The notes under the pieces: model-generated
Databases searched by the model: none
Seen by the model: only the letters and a program-made list of their open reading frames with translations
What the model was told of the DNA's origin: nothing
DNA from: Gonapodya sp. JEL0774
Taxonomy: Eukaryota; Monoblepharomycota; Monoblepharidomycetes; Monoblepharidales; Gonapodyaceae
Length of the DNA stretch: 63,510 nt
Assembly (NCBI GenBank): GCA_027604505.1
Contig: JADIIX010000133.1
Span: 1 to 63,510, forward strand
Reading direction: 5' to 3'
Position numbers and translations under genes: made by a program
Shown: positions 56,908-63,510 of the stretch, piece by piece
Layout of the letters: every line of letters starts with the position of its first letter
Numbering within the stretch: position 1 is the stretch's first letter

Positions 56908-57732
56908 CTACTTAGTGGAAGTCCAGGTGCTGTTTGGGGACACAAGGTGCAATCGAATCAGTCGAGACATGTTCCACCGGCATGACGACACCCCCTCGCC
57001 CATGCCATGCAGGCTCCAATTCTCCATCAGCTACTCACTGCTTCAAGAACCCGTCCTTAGTAGCCAACCGGTTCAGAGAGTCATCAGATTCACCCTGTGC
57101 GCGAACGAAACCCGAGAAAGCGTAGGTGGTGAAGGCACCTGTGTATCGGCCATTGGCGTCGACCTCGCCAATGTTGAGTTGGACACTAGCGTGGTCCTTG
57201 GCCGTGATCAGGCGGCCAGTAGCGGAGCTGGAGGCAGGAGGGGAGGGGCGTCACCGTCCGGTTCAAAGCTTCCTTGTGGCATCAACTCTCAATCTTCAAA
57301 CCCGGGACAAACTCCAAACCCCGTTCACAGAGAATTCCTCCCATTGTCTCAATCCAGTTGGATCACAGAATCCAATATCCTTGGTGTCCACCTGGGCGAA
57401 CGGCAGTCTGCGATTTGAGACTCCTCAATCCTTCCTCGCCCCACCAGTCGTCGCGGCCACAAGCGACATCGCACCGGACTTGTCGCAGGTCCATTTACGA
57501 CGTCTGTGGATGTGATTGTGTTGAAACATCATCCGGCCAAGGTCTTCTCGGTATCCAAAGTCCAGTGTGTCCTTCACTGTTCTCGATGCCACGACGCCTC
57601 CACTGCTCCCCCGGCTCCCCCAGAAGCAATCAATCCACGTATGTACAGAGTCCGAGATGGGAGAGCGATGCGGTGATCTCACCATTTCCTGGGGATGTAG
57701 AGGTCGACGATTTCACCTTTGTCGTTTTCCAT
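56908..57732 (-). CDS. RPS21: Ribosomal protein eS21
   Basis: Exons 57732-57683, 57227-57039 and 56929-56908 give 86 aa, the normal eS21 length. Sequence landmarks: [16 protein letters not shown], the codon for Cys split by intron 1, [43 protein letters not shown] and the C-terminal FLKHTWTSTK. It is a protein of the 40S subunit needed for late pre-18S rRNA maturation. Intron 1 is 455 nt (57228-57682), far longer than most introns in the window; the next is 109 nt. Long first introns are common in fungal ribosomal-protein genes and sometimes regulate expression. I looked for a C/D snoRNA inside it and found no C box with matching D box. Confidence 0.93.
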
Positions 57733-58899
57733 TTGGAATCTGGCCAGGCGCGGGAGAAACGGCGACGTGGGCGAGCCCGGTAAAAGAAATTCAGATTCGT
57801 AGAGTGGAGAGACGCCTGCCAGAGTTGCCACTCACTTGTTATCGGTCGATGGATGTGTCCGTGCTGCCAAATCCCCAAGGGTGAAACTGTGGTCGCGTAG
57901 TCACACCGACCCCACACACACCACAATGAAACAGCCGCGCTCTGCTCCCCGCTTGGACCTCGCTCGTCCAGACGCTAGATATTCACCAAAAACAGAAATA
58001 GACAAAGATACGGAGAGCGCCGGGGTGTACTCCGTCATTCACAGTCACTCAACTTGTGCGCATGATGTTTGCTGTCCAAATCATCCACCAGTGCAAAGCA
58101 CCTTCTGAACTTTATCGAGGTTAGTGGGAGGAATGTAGCGGTGAGAGAATACCGGCGGGGTGTGTCAATGCACTGTTGCGAGAACCTAGCACAATCGTAA
58201 AGACTGTTCCACACTCCAAAGACGCATGATTCCATCATAAACAATAGTCATTTGACTTCGAGCTTTTGCGAATGCCCAAGGTCATGCCGAAATGGTGACC
58301 CCTTGGGTGCCTACGCAGGGTGATTTGTCCAGGATACACGCCAAATCATTTTTGGCTCAATGTACCATCTCGATGGCTTCACGTGCAGCGGAGCTAGACA
58401 GTAGATTGTACTACAAGAGAACTGATTGGCTCAGATCTGGATTTTTCGTTCGGAGGTGGTACTTCCTCTCGATGGCAATGCATTCTGCGGAATCGAGAAT
58501 GTCGGCTCCGATTTGGGTCCACTGCAAACAGCCACTTACTAGTCACGGGGCAGAATGAAGTGTACATGCATTGATTTGTATCAGTCTATGGGGCTATTCT
58601 CTTAAAGTAAAGAGTTGCGAATTGAGGATTTTACGCTACTTTGTAGCTTACTGTCTCAGGGGATATCCGCACAATGCCGTCATTAAGCCTAACTTTGATT
58701 TGCATTTGTCGCACTCATTCATACTACGATCCACTTGTTTTTACTCATCATTGAAACGCGTTCAGGTTTCACGGTGCCACATGCCTGCTGTGCCCACCAA
58801 TGACCAGTTCCGATTCCCCAAACCCCCGGTTTCGTACAACAACTTGATTCTTGCATCTTTCCTAATCAACACTTCTTACCAATTCCAATCGTCGTCGAA
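57733..58899. promoter_or_regulatory. Divergent intergenic region between eS21 and thiolase genes
   Basis: About 1.17 kb between divergent starts. Open frames are short; one minus-strand stretch (about 58240-58180, reading VYDGIMRLWSVEQ) looks like a lone WD-repeat strand but has no partner blades nearby, so I do not call a gene. The region should hold the promoter of a highly expressed ribosomal gene and of the thiolase. No element could be named with confidence. Confidence 0.45.
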
Positions 58900-61155
<2,256 letters not shown>

Positions 61156-61684
61156 AGGGGTGAGAGTCAAGTTTCTGGAAACGATGACAGTTTTTGCAGC
61201 AGTATAGAATACAACACCAAATTCCAATGCACTCTTGAATAATATACCTATTCGTCTGACTTTGGCGTGTATCAAATGGTTTGAATTGTTCTGCAAGGAG
61301 TATTCTCCTTTGAAAGTCGATGAACCTAGAAAGCAAATGAACAGTGGTGTTGTGTAACCGTGACGGTTCCGTGAGTCCAGCTTGTATTTCCTATGTATTC
61401 GGTGTATTCCTTCTAGATATCTAGTACGTGATATCCGCGACCGTCACAAAATCTTTTGTCCAAATGGAACCTCTTGAGTTGATCGAACATGAAGTACATG
61501 CCCAGAACTTTGGAGCGTAAAAAGAATCGAACTGCAGCTAGCGGAATTCGACTGTGTTATGCCCCAAATGCGGACTGCACCCAACCATAATTCAACAGAA
61601 CGGAGCTCCACGGTCGCGAGACGTTCCAAGATATCTTTCAGTAAAATCTCCGATTCATCAATTAGTGCAATCTTCGTTCTTTCC
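61156..61684. other. Spacer between thiolase and TMEM18 genes
   Basis: About 530 bases of 3' region and promoter for two plus-strand genes. The stretch upstream of 61685 contains open frame in the same phase but its products are low quality and lack conservation, so the ATG at 61685 is preferred as the TMEM18 start. Confidence 0.4.
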
Positions 61685-62452
61685 ATGGACGCATTGCCAC
61701 CTGAGCTGGAGCAACTTCTCACTGTGTTCACACCTTCCGGATTCTACAAAGCTCTGGATCAATTGAGTCACGACTCGGACACATTCATAAAATCTGTGCG
61801 TTTTTGCGCGCGATCGCTCCTCTTTTTCTCGTGGAAGTTTGCAGATGATATCTTCAGGTTTCCTGGGATCATCCCGTAGTTGCAATATTCCTGACCACAC
61901 ATATCTTGTTGTTTACTGCGATCGTTCTATCGCGGAAAAATGAGAGCGCTACACTTTGCTTGATGGCTCTCATTGGTGAGCTCCCACTGCATGTCAAAGG
62001 AGATGGTCCAGCACCTGTCAAATGGAACCCACTTTTCCTCGCCATGACAGTTGCTTTTGCATACGCCTCACCCTATGCTTCGTCATACTTGGAGTCGAGT
62101 CGGTCTTCTGTGGTGGTCGGCTTTGGGAAGCCCGGCACCAAACCTGCTGTGACCCACGAGATGGTGGTTCTGGTATTGTGGGCACTACCACTGGTGATTG
62201 ACATGGTCATTATTGTTGTGAGTATGCGATGCCACTTGGCTGTCAGAGCTGGTTATCATCTGTGACACTCATGAGTCGCACATCGATCCCCCCCGGTCCT
62301 AGTTCTTGCTCCTCTCGAACGTCGGGTCCAGTTTACGGGCTCTTGCCCTCATCAAGCGCCGTGAATCGAAGTCGAAAACCAAAAGTGGAGCGAAGGGCGC
62401 CAGCTCGAGTGCGACTACCACTGGCGAGACGTCGAAGTCGGCAGTGAAATGA
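61685..62452 (+). CDS. TMEM18: TMEM18-like membrane protein
   Basis: Exons 61685-61795, 61858-61975, 62051-62217 and 62303-62452, 181 aa. Starts MDALPPELEQ; an amphipathic N-terminus leads to SVSWDHPVVAIFLTTHILLF, which aligns with the DW..PW..L opening of TMEM18. A second helix follows, then YASPYASSYLESS, a third helix (MVVLVLWALPLVIDMVIIVV), and a basic tail (LIKRRESKSKTKSG). TMEM18 in animals and plants is a three-helix nuclear-envelope protein; its biochemical role is not settled. The sequence between helix two and three differs from the usual QYFD motif, so this is a diverged member. It converges on the RING gene with about 225 bases between stop codons. Confidence 0.75.
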
Positions 62453-62677
62453 AAAACAGAGGAGGAAGGCGCGGAAGGTGCATAAATGGGCACTCCACAC
62501 TGAATGTTCACACCTCTGCTGTGCATTCCAAAAGTCGATACATGCCACAATGTTACCTACGAGATACGGGAGCTATAAATAAATATGATTGCTCGACCGC
62601 TTCAACGAATGAAGACACTCCCGAATGTCTCATCCCTGGAGGCCATGAATATGAATCGTCCATTTTTGCTCGAATCC

Positions 62678-63510
62678 CTACGTCGTACCACCCACCGACC
62701 CCTCCACATCCTCCTCCCCATACTCCACAATCGAGTCCTCTCGTCTTCGCGTACCCTCCTCACTCATACTCGTAGCTGCACTTTCCCTTCTCCGCGCACT
62801 GGTGACCGCCACCTTCAAACTCTCTCTCAACCTCTTCACTTCCTCGATGGTGGTCGCCAGTCCCGCCACCCACGATCCCAGGCCCTTCACGAGATCCCCT
62901 CGCGAGCTGATGTGCTCTGCGATGGAGAGGTAGGCTGGATTTGCAAAGACGGTGGGTCGGGGAGTACCCGGAGGAGCTGGAGGGTTGTAAGGCGCGGCGG
63001 CAGCGCACAGCTCACAGCGGGGACCAGAGAGGGAAGCGTCGAGGAATGTGGAGGCGCAGGTGGGGCAGTAAGTGTGCTTTTTGTTGTGTGTAGGGGGGGT
63101 GGGGGGGTGGGGGGAAGAGGTCGAGGTGGGAGACGATAATTGTTACTTCGCCGTGTCCGGACCCGCACCCGAGACCCTTGCCTACCCACCCCACACGGCA
63201 CACACGTCACAGGCAAGTTCCCGCTCCCCCCCGCTCTCTGACTCGCTCTCTTCCTCCCCCTTTCCTTCCCCTTCCCATCCTCCTCCCGCACCGGTGCCAC
63301 GACGGGTTCCAAACACCCTGGACACCTCACGAGCGATTCGAGCGTCTCCTCGGCAAGCGCCAGTGCGTCCAGACGGTCGTGCAGGTCGTGTTCGATGCGG
63401 GCGAGCGTGTGAAGGCGAGGGTCCAGGAGGAGGGTTTGGAGGTGGGTGACTTGGGTCGTGAGCGCTGGAGGGGGGATGGGGTGGTGAGGGGGGGGGGGGG
63501 GGGGGGGGTT
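62678..63510 (-). CDS. RING-finger protein, 5' end outside the window
   Basis: Two exons are visible on the minus strand: from the window edge (about 63480, the last bases being a G run) to 63190, and 63076-62678. The first encodes helical LQTLLLDPRLHTLARIEHDL and DALALAEETLESLV, then CPGCLEPVVAPV. The second begins HTYCPTCASTFLD and continues GPRCELC. Joined, they form a C3HC4 RING: CPGC ... CVPCGHTYCPTC ... CELC, with a basic insert of about 30 residues inside the first loop. After a Pro-rich linker comes a coiled coil (VAGLATTIEEVKRLRESLKV) and an acidic end. This organisation suggests a ubiquitin ligase of unknown specificity. The start codon lies beyond the window. Confidence 0.65.
63488..63510. 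repeat. G homopolymer at the right edge
   Basis: A run of about 19-20 G followed by TT ends the window, next to other G-rich runs at 63095-63115 and 63465-63490. It interrupts the RING gene and may be a true simple repeat or an assembly edge effect. Confidence 0.8.

Noticed and set aside
57228..57682. Possible C/D snoRNA in the eS21 intron
   Set aside because: An ATGATGT-like C box is present on the minus strand, but no CTGA D box follows within the intron.
58180..58245. Lone WD40-like strand on the minus strand
   Set aside because: Only one blade-like motif (IMRLWSVEQ) was seen, with no neighbouring blades or splice-linked frame.

Overview
The window reads as nuclear DNA of an intron-rich fungus. 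Nearly every gene is split by many short introns (commonly 50-110 nt, a few of 38 nt) with GT-AG ends, and most products are eukaryotic single-copy proteins: Hcs1/IGHMBP2, Ncs6/CTU1, HEATR5/Laa1, FAF2/UBXD8, UBE3C/Hul5, eS21, Erg10, TMEM18. A C2CD3-like centriole protein points to a lineage that still builds centrioles and a flagellum, i.e. a zoosporic (chytrid-like) fungus. This is an inference from gene content; no marker here fixes the species.

Layout. 1-2357: G-rich and CA-rich DNA without a supported gene. 2358-9445: a secreted protein with an HELxEAVTD motif, the Hcs1-type helicase, and a convergent HEN1 small-RNA 2'-O-methyltransferase. 9630-14200: a tandem duplication carrying two C2H2 zinc-finger genes. 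14417-20333: a divergent mitochondrial carrier (minus), NCS6 (plus) and a broken F-box-like locus. 20631-32226, all minus: HEATR5/Laa1, a small dsRNA-binding protein and a UBA-UAS-UBX protein of the FAF2 type. 32617-41111, plus: C2CD3 and a multipass membrane protein. 41398-48651, minus: a rhomboid-fold pseudoprotease, the HECT ligase UBE3C/Hul5 and an aldo-keto reductase. 49526-50966, plus: a GH26-type glycoside hydrolase. 51132-57732, minus: an AMPK-related kinase with a KA1 domain, a Rieske-type oxygenase and ribosomal protein eS21. 58900-62452, plus: acetoacetyl-CoA thiolase and TMEM18. The right edge holds the 3' part of a RING-finger gene and ends in a G homopolymer.

Most genes are housekeeping and functionally unrelated, as is usual in fungal chromosomes. 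Themes that recur are small-RNA/dsRNA biology (HEN1 and a dsRBD protein, 20 kb apart), ubiquitin and ER quality control (FAF2-like, UBE3C, rhomboid pseudoprotease, RING protein) and membrane traffic (HEATR5). The most unusual local structure is the zinc-finger duplication: its core is almost identical, yet seven of eight coding differences are amino-acid changes confined to the last exon, and its flanks are clearly more diverged.

Exon boundaries below were read by eye from frame continuity, GT/AG sites and family conservation. They are precise for the smaller genes and approximate for HEATR5, C2CD3, UBE3C, the carrier and part of the kinase.
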